This document shows, one piece after another, positions 24,301 through 33,244 of a stretch of DNA of 64,000 nucleotides. The notes under the pieces were generated by a model. The model saw nothing but the letters and a program-made list of their open reading frames with translations, ran no database searches and had not been told where the DNA came from. The translations under genes were made by a program, and so were the position numbers. The stretch lies in contig JAYKKM010000224.1 of NCBI GenBank assembly GCA_035772405.1, forward strand, positions 1,813,501-1,877,500. Reading direction: 5' to 3'. Position 1 is the first letter of the stretch. The number at the start of each line of letters is the position of its first letter. Origin of the DNA: Chrysogorgia sp. JL179-B06. Its lineage: Eukaryota > Cnidaria > Anthozoa > Scleralcyonacea > Chrysogorgiidae.

Positions 24301-27300
24301 TGATGCCGTAGTCGTCGCTAATTGTTGCTATCGTTGTCGTCGTCGTTGTTGTTACGTTTGCTTTCGATTCTGTTGTCTTTTATCTAAAAAGTTTGATAAC
24401 AACTCAACTAGAGGATCTAAACACTGGGGAATCAAGTCGTTTTGTTCTTCGTATTATTATACAATCGTGTCCTAGATGCATAATTTCGAAACAAGTCTAA
24501 TTTATACTTTTCAACAGAAAGGTTAAGCTGGGTGCCCTCTCTATCTTAAGAACCTGACATATCCAATCCATGCATATAGTCACACAATTTCTAAATCAGT
24601 ACACAGTTCTTTGTTCTAGACCCGGCTTTTTACTATCTAATATTTTCTAATCTGTAATTTGTTCCACCATTACATAGGAATTTCAACAGAGCACGAATTA
24701 AGAAGTACTTTGACTTCTCTCGTTCAAAGCAGCACGGAAAAAGGAAATGTGAAATACAATGACAAAATGGACAATTCAATAATTCCTATAGTTCTACCAA
24801 CTTTTGCAGTGCTTTTCATACTAATTTTGATTTCAATTACCATTTTCTATAGAAGGTTAGTATACTGTCTAGCTCCCATACACACAGGGCTCGAATCTCT
24901 CATTACCGGTGAGAAGCTCTAACCATTGAGCTACCAAGACATAATGCAATAATGCAAAGGTTACAATGATGTACTGGTTCGATTGATATATGTACTGCCT
25001 ATCCGGTAGTCACTACATATTAATATGTAATGAATGCGGGTGCTTAGTGGAGTAGACAGACGATAGACGAACTATCGTCATGATCTGTCGAAACATTTAA
25101 AATGTTTTTAAATGGAGAAACATCTTTACTGAAGGAAGCACCTTTATGAATCAAGTTAGAGAATGGTTCAATACAAGCAGCTTGCAAGTTACTATTGTGA
25201 ATAATATACTGTGAGCTTGGATAACTGTGCATTGTACTGAATGGGAATTCTTGTGGATTTTGTCTATAACATTCAGTTATAAAATAACTCTTTTATTTGA
25301 AAGAACTCTTGAAACTATAAAGACTAACCATTTGCAACTTTTTCATATCTCACTTCACTCTTGAGATTTGTTTGATATGTAAATGATAATACTTATGACA
25401 TCACACTGCATTAATAACTTATTGAAAACGCTTATATATCCTTGAGATTATGTAATGAAATCACTTGAAATGCAGATGCATGCATGTGCGTAGATGTATG
25501 CATCAGTATACATCGATATCAAATATGCAAATCATCAAACGATTTTCATGTGATAATGGTAAAGATATGCAGAATTTTTCAATAAATCATTATGCATTGT
25601 AACATAAGGATGATCATTTACATATTAAACAAATCTTAATATCTCAAGAATGAAGTGAGATATGAAAAAGTTGTAAATGGTTAGTCTTCATAGTTTCAAG
25701 AGTTCTTTCAAACAAAAGAGTTATTTTACAACTGAATTAGCAAACAAACTAGCGTAGACTTATTCTCTAAATGTATCTGGTTAATATCCATATTCGAAAA
25801 TTAGCATTATTTTGGAATGTGCTAAACATCAGCTTGGCAAACGCTGATATTTTACAATTGTCAGAATTAATTAGAAATAATGAAATGGCATAATGCTAAA
25901 GTGAATGAGCAAGAAATCAGGTATTTGCTTGATAAAAACAACAAGACAAAATGCCATGAATATCTATATTTAAAATAATTTATACCATTCGCTTTTGTCG
26001 TGTATGAGCTCGTAAAAAACTCGTTGACTCGAGCTCGTGGTATAATTGTTAATTATTCATAAATCGTAGATCAGTTATAATAAAATCTAATGGTTTAGCA
26101 GTTTAGGTTTTCTATGAAAAAAATGTTTTTGTATGCAGGACAGCCTTTATCATATCTCCTTATGCTTTCAGTTATTCTTAATGATAAATTGTTTTGAACG
26201 ATTAAGGATGAAACAGATAAAGAATATTGTACAGAATCGAACTAACCCAAGCTATGAAATAAGGTAAATAAGTCTAGCAATTTAGCCATATTTTATGTGT
26301 GTATCAGTTTAAATGTCGTACATTGAACCCCTATATCAAATAACTTTCGCTCTACCATCTGAGTCCTAGCTAGTAGCTCAATGGTTACAGCGTCTCACCG
26401 GCGATCTCAACTGTAACTTATAATGGGTTCGATTCTCATCTGTGGCTCAGATACATTTTCTGTATAATATTAGAACCAGTATATCCCTGACGTGTTAATT
26501 CAGTTATCCAAGTTAGCATACATTTTAATATTCATGATAAATTGTATTAAATTATTAAACAAACCGTTTAATTGACACAAGTGTGAAACAGCTATAACAC
26601 TCTATGCAAACAGTACCGATTACTGAATAGTACTGTCACGCCAATCCTACTGGTACTGCTACTGCTACTGCTACTGCTACGGATACTGATAATGCCATAG
26701 TTACTGCCACTGCTACTACTACTTCCACTCCCCTGCAATCCAATTGTTACTGCTACTGTCACAGTTACCGCTACTGCTACTACTGCAGGTGTGCTGCTAC
26801 TTCTACTCCTGCTGCAGCTACTACTGATACTGCAACTGCTACTGCCAATGCTATTGCTACTACTACTGCTACGACTGCCACAGCTATTGCTAGTTCTCTT
26901 TTTGCTGCTATTACCATAACCTGTCACCTCAGACCTCCTGTTAGTGCAAGTACTCTAATACTGGTACTGTTTCTTCTAAAATTCAAAACTAATATTATCA
27001 ATATGTTTAGAACAAATATTGCCGTACAAGGAGAAGCCCTTCAAAGGTAAACCGAATTCAAAATCGTTTATCTTTTATTGATTAGCAATTAGTATATTAA
27101 TATATTGATTAGTAGTAATATTAGTAGAAATTTCCAGAAGCTCATAATTTTGTAATATATAAAAATCAGACGTCATTCAATTATTAATTAAAATATTGTG
27201 TTTAAATTATCTTTGTTGGTTAAGTGACTGTAACGTCGTCGAAAACACTCGTTCTAATCAGCCCAGGCTCTGTATAGGAATCAGATACTATTCAGATGCT

Positions 27301-29648
27301 ATTCTAATTTATTTCCAGATACAATTCTAATTTATTTTTCAGATGCTATTCTAATTTATTTTTCAGATACTATTCTAATTTATTTTCCGATACTATTCTA
27401 ATTTATTTTTCAGATACTCTTCTATTTTATATTTGAGATGCTATTCTAATTTATTTTCAGATACAAATCTAATTTTTTTTAAGATGCTATTCTAATTTAT
27501 TTTTCAGATGCTATTCTAATTTATTTTCTGATACTATTCTAATTTATTTTTCAGATACTCTTCTATTTTATTTTTGAGATGCTATTCTAATCATTTTTAG
27601 ATACAATTTAAATTTATTTTTCAGATGCTATTCTAATTTATTTTTCAGATGCTATTCTAATTTATTTTCAGATACAATTCTAATTTATTTTTGAGACGCT
27701 ATTGTAATTTATTATTCATATACTATTCTACTTTATTTCTGAGATGCTATTCTAATTTATTTTTGAGATGCTATTCTAATTTATTTTTCAGATACTATTC
27801 TAATTTATTTTTCAGATACTATTCTAATTTATTTTCCGATACTATTCTAATTTATTTTTCAGATACTCTTCTATTTTATATTTGAGATGCTATTCTAATT
27901 TATTTTCAGATACAAATCTAATTTTTTTTAAGATGCTATTCTAATTTATTTTTCAGATGCTATTCTAATTTATTTTCTGATACTATTCTAATTTATTTTT
28001 CAGATACTCTTCTATTTTATTTTTGAGATGCTATTCTAATCATTTTTAGATACAATTTAAATTTATTTTTCAGATGCTATTCTAATTTATTTTTCAGATG
28101 CTATTCTAATTTATTTTCAGATACAATTCTAATTTATTTTTGAGACGCTATTGTAATTTATTATTCATATACTATTCTACTTTATTTCTGAGATGCTATT
28201 CTAATTTATTTTCCAGATGCTATTCTAATTTATTTTCCAGATGTTATTCTAATTTATTATACCAGATGTTATTCTAATTTATTTTTCAGATGCTATTCTA
28301 ATTTATTTTCCAGATGCTATTCTAATCTATTTTTTTCTCCAATTGCAGAGACGAGGCACCGTATGAAAATTCGCATGAAATATTATCGTGGGAAAATAAA
28401 AGCATGTGCCGGGAATGCCAATTAGTGTCAGTAACCAACTTTGAAACAACATGTATATGTACCAATAATATCGCTGACGAGCATACCTACGAACAGATTG
28501 GTGAAATAGATGTCCAGGAAAATCTATTTTACAGTTCCGCTGTCCAATGCGGTGTGTCCACCTTGACAAATTCACATCTGTCGAGGCCTGGTGATGATAG
28601 ACCTGTTGTACTAATAAATTCAAATTCAAATGGAATGATAACAGAGGAAGAAGCGTCCAGGTGCAATGCTGCTGCTCACCTGTGCGATGGATTGTCTTTA
28701 CAGGCCAACTCTGAAACACCGAAGCTAGGTGATGTAATATATTATAACATTCCACTGAGTTCTACTGGATACGAGATGGTACCATTTCCAACTGAATACC
28801 ATGTTAATGAAGAACAAAGCGATACGTTTCTTGCGAGTAACTTGGAACTACCAATAGCTAGTGGAGAAGGGTATTTCGATGATACAATTAGTTCAGCTAA
28901 AAGTGAAATAACACCTAACGATCAAGTACTAACTAAATACAATGCTGCTGAAGACCAATCCTGTGTATTGCTTTCAAGTGACTATGAAACACCAGAAGTT
29001 CACAGTAAAGTGGACTCGGAAATACCAGTAAGCTTAGATAAACACGTTGTTGTGCCAAAGGAAGAACAAGCTGAACACAATTCGTCTCAAAATGAATCTT
29101 ATGTACTTGTTTCAACTGACTCTGAAGCATTAGTAAGTGGCAGTGAGATCTCAGATTCGGATATCCGGGTAAACCCAAATGAAAACGAGATTATATTAAT
29201 GGGACCAGAAGCTGAATGTAATTCTCCTGAAAACCAAACTGACGTGCTTTCTTCGAATGACTCAGAACCACCAAAGCCTGGAAATGAAAGACATTCCAAA
29301 GTATCAGTGAGTTCCTATAAAAACTCAGACATAATACCAAAGAAAGAGCCATCTGAATGTAATGCTAGTACTACAGATCAAAATGGTGCATTCCCTTCGA
29401 CTAACTTAGAACGACCAAAACCTAAAATCCCAAATGCAAAAGGATATTCCTATGCTACGATTGGTTTAAAAGCGACAACACGAAATGATGAATCACCTGA
29501 GCACTACACTAAGGACCAATCCTATGTGTTCCCTTCGATTGATATGGAACCACCAATTCCTGGCAGTGAAAGACATTTAACTGCGAGACTAACCGAAAAC
29601 GAGATACTGTTAAAGAAAAAAACAGCTCAACGCGTTGCTACAATTTAA
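16290..29648 (+). CDS. ApeC-CUB-CUB single-pass membrane receptor gene (six exons found)
   Basis: Exons 16290-16535, 19824-20207, 20932-21294, 22537-22902, 24678-24855 and 28349-29648 all lie between AG acceptors and GT donors. Every junction phase agrees: four phase-1 introns, then one phase-2. They encode an ApeC (apextrin C-terminal) domain, two CUB domains, a juxtamembrane stalk, one transmembrane helix ending in Arg-Arg, and a 432-residue cytosolic tail. The first exon found enters in phase 1, so an exon with the start codon and signal peptide must lie upstream; I could not locate it. ApeC proteins of invertebrates are linked to microbial recognition and CUB domains to extracellular binding, so a pattern-recognition or adhesion receptor is the natural inference. 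ApeC-CUB-TM with a signalling-type tail is an unusual architecture. Confidence 0.8.
16654..17211. mobile_element. TTAA-flanked MITE (copy 1), intronic
   Basis: Bounded by TTAA on both sides with inverted ends AGTGCCCCTGYGA. A diverged relative with AGTGCCACTACGA ends lies at 23342-23917. A TTAA target suggests a piggyBac-like transposase acting in trans. Internal inverted segments include a TTGAGTCTTTGACGTCA-type pair. Confidence 0.7.
17215..18370. other. Intron sequence without further features
   Basis: Inside the first large intron of the receptor gene. No coding signal recognised. Confidence 0.5.
18376..18507. repeat. Fold-back repeat, intronic
   Basis: TTCCATTTTTTATTGTCTGTTCAGTTATAG is mirrored by CTATAACTGAACAGACAACGG...AATGGAA. 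The arms are about 38 bp. Confidence 0.8.
18524..18665 (+). repeat. tRNA-like interspersed repeat
   Basis: Contains GAGCTTGGAGTAGACAGACG, then GCCGGCAATCAGAAGG and the B-box GGTTCGATTCC. The same modules form the larger fold-back at 21391-21975. The A-box part is missing here. Confidence 0.55.
18676..19068. mobile_element. Long fold-back MITE, ~165-bp arms
   Basis: Left arm (AATCTCAAAGATATAATGGT onward) and right arm (ending ACCATTATATCTTTGAGATT) are near-perfect inverted copies. A short spacer has a duplicated CAATGACCCTTT. No ORF. Confidence 0.85.
19085..19670 (-). pseudogene. LINE RT fragment with FMDD box, intronic
   Basis: The antisense frame gives ALFMDDATLFAAIYINN (the F-x-DD catalytic box), NFKKCKEILIDFRP, YKLLGLWVDDDLKWNTN, and then TAVIRSTHEYGAQVWNGSLT and IEKIQKRALRIIYP. 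It is the 3' half of a Jockey/CR1-like RT ORF with an in-frame stop. It lies antisense in the receptor's intron. Confidence 0.8.
19824..20207 (+). CDS. Receptor exon b: ApeC domain, second half
   Basis: Acceptor CATTTAAAG, donor TATTATG|GTAAGT. It encodes SFCIYKNGDCP, SIEWDDEDIYNQND, GSLPSGNYNDDTTIYYCC, LPTNRPFYLL, a second IIYDTEDVKN block and a final IYYCYY. These are the repeated W-D-ED and YYCC/YCYY signatures of ApeC with paired cysteines. It joins exon a in phase 1, forming a Gly codon. Confidence 0.85.
20218..20343. repeat. (CCGT/CTGT)n tetranucleotide repeat
   Basis: Pyrimidine-rich TCCG/TCTG tetramer run starting about 10 bp after the exon b donor. It may affect splicing of that intron. 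Confidence 0.95.
20344..20720 (+). pseudogene. LINE RT C-terminal fragment, intronic
   Basis: LGWSTLQERRSIYQ in one frame, then APNYLNQLF, YDLRRSNTNLILPKPK and FTGSKVWNTLPLNTKRA in the next. This is the closing block of a CR1/L2-like LINE with one frameshift. Confidence 0.75.
20932..21294 (+). CDS. Receptor exon c: CUB domain 1
   Basis: Acceptor CTGATGATAG, donor AAAA|GTAAGT, phase 1 at both ends, so one exon is one domain. It encodes GCRHRINGNTGSLTS, YPDYQFCSWLI, VSLKFQYIQVPNC, YIDFYDGSN, RLCG and LFLVFKSG...GFNAQY. The four Cys, the C-W-I motif and the DFYDG / GF-A-Y elements define a CUB beta-sandwich. Several N-linked sequons (NMT, NAT) fit an extracellular domain. Confidence 0.9.
21391..21975. 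mobile_element. Fold-back element with tRNA-like modules at both ends
   Basis: The left part (GCCGGTGAGACGCTCTAACC, then CATTGAGCCACCGAGACTCAG) is the reverse complement of a tRNA-like head. The right part (about 21800-21838) is the same head in forward orientation (GGTGGCTCAATGG, GAGCGTCTCACCGGC). They are joined by ~180-bp inverted arms carrying CTTGGAGTAGACAGACGATAC. A B-box GGTTCGATTCC and another AGACAGACGATAC-type copy follow to 21975. Two SINE-like units appear fused head to head. Confidence 0.7.
22385..22505 (+). mobile_element. LINE 3'-end fragment, intronic
   Basis: Reverse complement of the LINE tail at 3895-3995 (GTGATTCAAGTAGCCGATTG, then TTACCTCTATGAGTGAGATT), ending in (TTA)n. 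Confidence 0.7.
22537..22902 (+). CDS. Receptor exon d: CUB domain 2
   Basis: Acceptor AAAATTATAG, donor AGCTA|GTACGT, phase 1 at both ends. It encodes CQYNLK, FNRCSWLI, VSLEFMSFNIPRC, YIIIYDGFND, KYCG and LYVVYQST...LGFHAEY. The four CUB cysteines and the Y-DGF motif are present. N-glycosylation sequons include NDT, NKT and NIT. It is a clear paralogue of the preceding CUB exon, consistent with a phase-1 exon duplication. Confidence 0.9.
23297..23334 (-). ncRNA. Hammerhead-ribozyme motif (Penelope-type)
   Basis: Read on the minus strand: UUACU, CUGAUGA, stem II GGGC-UCC-GCUC, GAAAC, GUC, then AGUA. The UACU/AGUA pair forms a short stem I. The minimal helix III (ACGU) is the form seen in Penelope-associated hammerheads. 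All invariant core bases are present. Activity is inferred, not shown. Confidence 0.65.
23342..23917. mobile_element. TTAA-flanked MITE (copy 2), intronic
   Basis: TTAA at both ends, inverted termini AGTGCCACTACGA / TCGTAGTGGCACT. It is related to the element at 16654-17211. No transposase. Confidence 0.75.
23927..23970 (+). ncRNA. Degenerate partner hammerhead motif
   Basis: Plus strand: CUGAUGA, GGGC-UCC-GCUC, GAAAC are intact. The cleavage-site side is altered by a short insertion (ACATCATTATGACGTC instead of ACGTC). It is the inverted partner of 23297-23334. Confidence 0.5.
24678..24855 (+). CDS. Receptor exon e: stalk and transmembrane helix
   Basis: Acceptor ATTACATAG, donor AGAAG|GTTAGT; phase 1 in, phase 2 out. 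It encodes a Ser/Thr-rich stalk (STEHELRSTLTSLVQ) followed by SIIPIVLPTFAVLFILILIS and ITIFYRR. This is a single hydrophobic helix of about 24 residues with a basic stop-transfer end, so the downstream exon is cytosolic (type I topology). Confidence 0.85.
24885..25100. repeat. tRNA-like interspersed repeat
   Basis: ACCGGTGAGAAGCTCTAACC, ATTGAGCTACCAAGAC and GGAGTAGACAGACGATAG modules as in the 21391 element. Partial copy. Confidence 0.55.
25262..25745. mobile_element. Fold-back MITE, ~105-bp arms
   Basis: AGTTATAAAATAACTCTTTT through ATCTCACTTCA at the left is inverted at 25640-25745 (TGAAGTGAGATATG ... AAAAGAGTTATTTTACAACT). No ORF between the arms. Confidence 0.8.
25750..26355. other. Intron sequence without named features
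   Basis: AT-rich intronic DNA. Nothing recognised. Confidence 0.5.
26365..26470 (+). repeat. tRNA-like SINE head
   Basis: A-box-like TAGTAGCTCAATGGTTACAG and B-box GGGTTCGATTCTC are spaced as in a tRNA. It lacks a proper acceptor stem, so it is a tRNA-derived repeat. Confidence 0.6.
26645..26920. repeat. ACTGCT/CTAC trinucleotide-rich block
   Basis: Interrupted (CTG/CTA)n run. The long Ser-rich antisense frame here is a repeat artefact. Confidence 0.85.
27270..28335. repeat. ~24-28-bp minisatellite with ~449-bp higher-order copy
   Basis: Tandem variants of CAGATGCTATTCTAATTTAT plus a T-run. The variant string beginning TTCCGATACTATT at 27385 recurs in the same order at 27834, a higher-order period of 449 bp. 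The array runs right up to the acceptor of the receptor's last exon and supplies its polypyrimidine tract. Confidence 0.9.
28349..29648 (+). CDS. Receptor exon f: cytosolic tail with ITAM-like motif and ~46-aa repeats
   Basis: Acceptor CAATTGCAG, phase 2, stop TAA at 29646. It encodes 432 residues, acidic and Ser/Thr/Pro-rich, with no enzyme domain. Early tyrosines sit in SH2-type contexts: YENS, TYEQI, then YYNI-x6-YEMV at 28740-28781, which fits the ITAM spacing YxxI-x(6-8)-YxxPhi except that the last position is Val rather than Ile/Leu. YVLV and YATI occur later. From about 28690 onward the sequence is built of six or seven imperfect ~46-residue repeats, each starting near a (D/N)Q-S-x-V-L-x-S-x-x-x-E-x-P motif and ending near E-C-N-A/S. 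It is likely a phosphotyrosine signalling tail; this is inference. Confidence 0.8.
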
Positions 29649-30310
29649 AAAAGAAAATAACTAACGTGTATAAGGTTTACATATCAGCAGCCTTGCTTAT
29701 TATTGTCATGATTACTATACAATATTATAAAATAATATTTTGAAAAGATGTGTTCTGATCAGCTTAAAGCCGTCTTTCATTAACTGTCAAGAATTTTCCC
29801 GCCATTTTTTGATGTCAAACGAAAGGATGCTTAAACGTTTTTACAAAGCTTAAAAAATGTCAAATTGTCATCTTTTAGGACAACATTCATCTATTTCTTG
29901 TCGAACGAATGCTTTTTCTCTCATAATTCGGTCGCATTGACAGCTGAGAGTAATTTTTGCATAAGTAAGGAGAATTTACATTTTCATCGTGATTTCAATA
30001 AGTGAACCTTATTCCTACGGTTTACGATTAATTTTTAAAATATGATTTTAAAAAAGAAATATAAAATATTATAAAAACACAATGAAAACACTTGTTGTAT
30101 GGAATCATGGAAATTTTTTTCTATTTCTTACTGAAATCAAAGTAGATCGATTTTTCCAGATTGCTTTGCATTGAATAACGTATCGGTATTCCTTTTATAA
30201 GATCGAAAATAGAAAAATGTACATATGCTCTTTTATTTGTTTGAAATTCCGTTCAAGAGCGCGGTTGAAGCATTTTACTAATGGCGGAGGAAGTTTTATT
30301 TACCGCGGTC
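29649..30310. other. 3' flank of the receptor gene
   Basis: Presumed 3' UTR and intergenic DNA, AT-rich. I see no perfect AATAAA close to the stop and no other gene. Confidence 0.45.
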
Positions 30311-30315
30311 GGTTA

Positions 30316-30616
30316 GTGTTCAAAGCCTAGATAAGTTCTCCGGGGTACTATATTGGTAAGTCCTATCCACCGGATAAATCTGCTATCCTGCAGTGGATAA
30401 AAAGTTTTATTATATGATATTTTCCCGTGCAGACCTCGTTCTCGGTAAATAATCTCTTAATGTGATCTAACTACCTTAATTGGATAACTTTATCCACCGG
30501 ATAGTGTATGAATAGCGCAATCCAATCTTTGTATAACGCAATTTATCCGTGGATAAACGTTATCCATTGTATAACGATTTATCCGCCGGATAGCGAGTTA
30601 TCCAGGCTTTGAACAA
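30316..30616. mobile_element. Fold-back MITE rich in TTATCCNCCGGATA
   Basis: Ends TGTTCAAAGCCTAGATAA / TTATCCAGGCTTTGAACA are inverted. The interior has at least five TTATCC/GGATAA boxes in both orientations, an unusual subterminal repeat array that could bind a transposase. Confidence 0.75.
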
Positions 30617-30619
30617 TCG

Positions 30620-31325
30620 ACTCCTGTACTCTAGACTAAATCCTCTTGTCCCGCAGTCATTGCAAGAACGTGCTCGCAACTAGTTGCGAGTAGATCAACA
30701 CTAGAATTAGCCATCCACCTATAAACTCCAAAATCATCTGAGAACGGAGAAGCTTGCACTCAGGCCTTTGTTGATTTTGGAGCCGAGATGAATAGGATCT
30801 AATGCTAACCCACTCGCAGCGAGCGAGTTCTTGTGATGACTGGATAAAAGGCAAAAGGCAACGCCTGCTAGGGGGTAACGGAGCATCTTTGCATTAAATT
30901 TTTCAAATTTCCTACATTTTAAGCTTGAGCATATTTTTATAAAATTGTTGTAAATCTGGAATTTTATTAGTATATTCATCGTGCATGTTTAAAAATTAAA
31001 AATAATAATAAGAATAATTATAAGAATAATTATATCAGAATAATTTGATAATATATGTACAGTATTAAGCATGGTTGTCATTAAGCTTTCTTTACAATGA
31101 TTTATTGCTAATCAGTGTTGAATATTACCATTGATAAGTAAACTTTATTACTTGTCAATATTAACTACTGTCACGGCGTATGATTGTATCAGGATAAAAA
31201 TTGGATGCCATTAGATTGTGTGAATAGTTCTAAAACGTTGACGCATGTACGCATTCCGTGCCTATTTTTTAGAGGTGTTACAAAATATGGATTTAATGTG
31301 GGGACGTGTTGATAAGTGATGATGA
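30620..31325. other. No gene seen
   Basis: Short antisense frames at 30657-30979 have no recognisable motif. Confidence 0.4.
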
Positions 31326-31329
31326 GAAG

Positions 31330-31990
31330 TGATGATAAACAGGTACGAAGATCATCTCTTCTCAAAAAATATTTACATTTCGTACCGACTAAAAAAATGT
31401 ATAGACTCGTTTCAAAATTTTTGGATTGCGAAAAATTTTATAAGAGACTTCGCCTCAGTTGATAAGGCTTTCTTTCATGAACAAAACAGTCCTAACAACT
31501 GTAACATCCAAACTCCAACACCTCCACTGATACACTTAAACTCTTAAACAAGAAACCATCCACTTACTATATCTAAGCTCTCCAACGATGAAAAAGCTGC
31601 TCTTACGTCATTAATGAATAGAACTGATTTGGTATCTCCATGCGCCGGCAGATAAAGGCGGCGTACAAATTATGTAAAAATCTGATTATATCATCGTTAT
31701 CAGATACACGTTTCTACAGAGGTTTAAACATCAACAAATCGTTAGTACATGTAACACTGTCAATGAATTAAAGCCAGATACAGCTAAGTCTTTAATACAT
31801 GACAAACCATGCACATCTTTACCCTTTACCAGAAATCTACAAACCCAATAATCCATGACAGCCAATAGTTTCAGCGCGAAACTGTCCTACCTCTATTTAT
31901 AACTCAGCATATATAGTTCTATCATGAAACCGACCACCAGTTAAACAACTTCCTAGTTACATGAAAGACACTATAATCACGCCTCATCTA
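31330..31990 (+). pseudogene. Penelope-like element, N-terminal RT region
   Basis: Frameshifted plus-strand pieces resemble the start of a Penelope RT: a Lys/Asp-rich lead, ALTSLMNRTDLV, PADKGGVQIM and KSDYIIVI. The ADKGG motif is typical. Several stops and frameshifts; the catalytic part is missing. Confidence 0.6.
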
Positions 31991-32009
31991 TTTTTAATGA
32001 TTTATTTAT

Positions 32010-32666
32010 TTTTAATGACATGATGATTTTTGGGATGGGAGGTACATTAGCCATCTTCCACATCTGTGGCACCCTGCATTCACGAAAAGAGGATAGAGGA
32101 GTTAATAATGTCAGTAATGGCTGGTACAAGGATGGCAGCATATACCCTTAGGGCCCAATTTGGAAGATGGTCAAGCCAACTCGTGGCTCTTGATGTGCTA
32201 ATTTGTCGACGTTTACCTCTAACGTTTCAGTGACTTCGATAGGCACCTCATCATCTGTGTTTACAAATACATCATGCGATAAAGGTAGGTAATCTTGCAT
32301 TACACTGATGAAGGCTTCATTTATCTTGTTTCCTAATTCTTCGTCATTATAATCTTGATCCGTCCTCAAAATAGATCGAAGTAGATCCGGCCGTTTTACT
32401 TTCGAGGATCTACAGAGCTGTTTAACCTCGCGCCACCAATCTCGAGGTTTGGTATCCTGGAGGTCGCGCACTTTATTAGTATACTGTAATAAGTCTTGCG
32501 GCAACGTTTCCTCTCTCGGTTCACTTTGTTCGGTATGTTCGTAATTGTAAAACGTGGCACCATTCTGTTCATTACACTTCAAACCCGTTTGTGATATACT
32601 AATAATAGACGAAGGTAGGAACCTTCCGCTCTCCGATCGACACACATTCACCACAATAATGGCCAT
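32010..32666 (-). pseudogene. LINE fragment between EN and RT domains
   Basis: Antisense frame: TNKVRDLQDTKPRDWWREVK, LGNKINEAFISVMQDYLPLS, followed after a frameshift by VPQMWKMANVPPIPK. This linker and RT motif 1 arrangement is found in CR1/RTE-like LINEs. The copy lacks both the endonuclease and the YADD core. Confidence 0.7.
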
Positions 32667-32954
32667 AAAATCATTCCAAATGCTCCATCGGTGCCAAACT
32701 CTGGCAGCACCATGTCAGATAGTTTCTTCAACTATTCCGTCTTTCCACTCAACCTTTGAATAAAGCGAAGAAGTTTCAAACCACTTTCATGCCGACATAT
32801 ATGTTTGTGCCACTTCGTTACCCCGCCTACCGTTCAAATATTTATCCCGACCCTCCAGGGCACGTAACAAAAACCTGATTATTGCAACAGGAGTTATTTT
32901 GTTACGTGATGAATAAATTATAATATAAAGGTAAGTACATGAATACTAATGAGA

Positions 32955-33100
32955 TAGGGGTCAATGCGCGTTCTTGCTCATCCAGTTGCTATAGGTTACA
33001 TAACTAGGAGTTCTTATCCGAAATGAAATGCTGCCTGGGATATGGTGTTCAGGATCTGGCATGCCAGTGGGATAATGCTAGGAAATTTATAATCCTAATC
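32955..33100. repeat. Interspersed ~140-bp repeat (copy 1)
   Basis: Contains GCTATAGGTTACATAACTAG then GAAATGAAATGCTGCCT. A second copy in the same orientation is at 39600-39745. Confidence 0.7.
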
Positions 33101-33244
33101 GCAATCTTAATCCTAACCTTGATCCTAACCTTAAACTAACCATATATAGCTAACGCTAACCTAAGCAAAAATAAAGAGTAGGCAAAAACAGAATGGTCCT
33201 TTTGAGTCATCCCTTTTAGCTATTTACCTCATTGTTGTGTTTGT

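Noticed and set aside
26592..26927. Ser-rich 111-residue antisense protein
   Set aside because: Encoded by a CTG/CTA trinucleotide block inside an intron; low complexity only.
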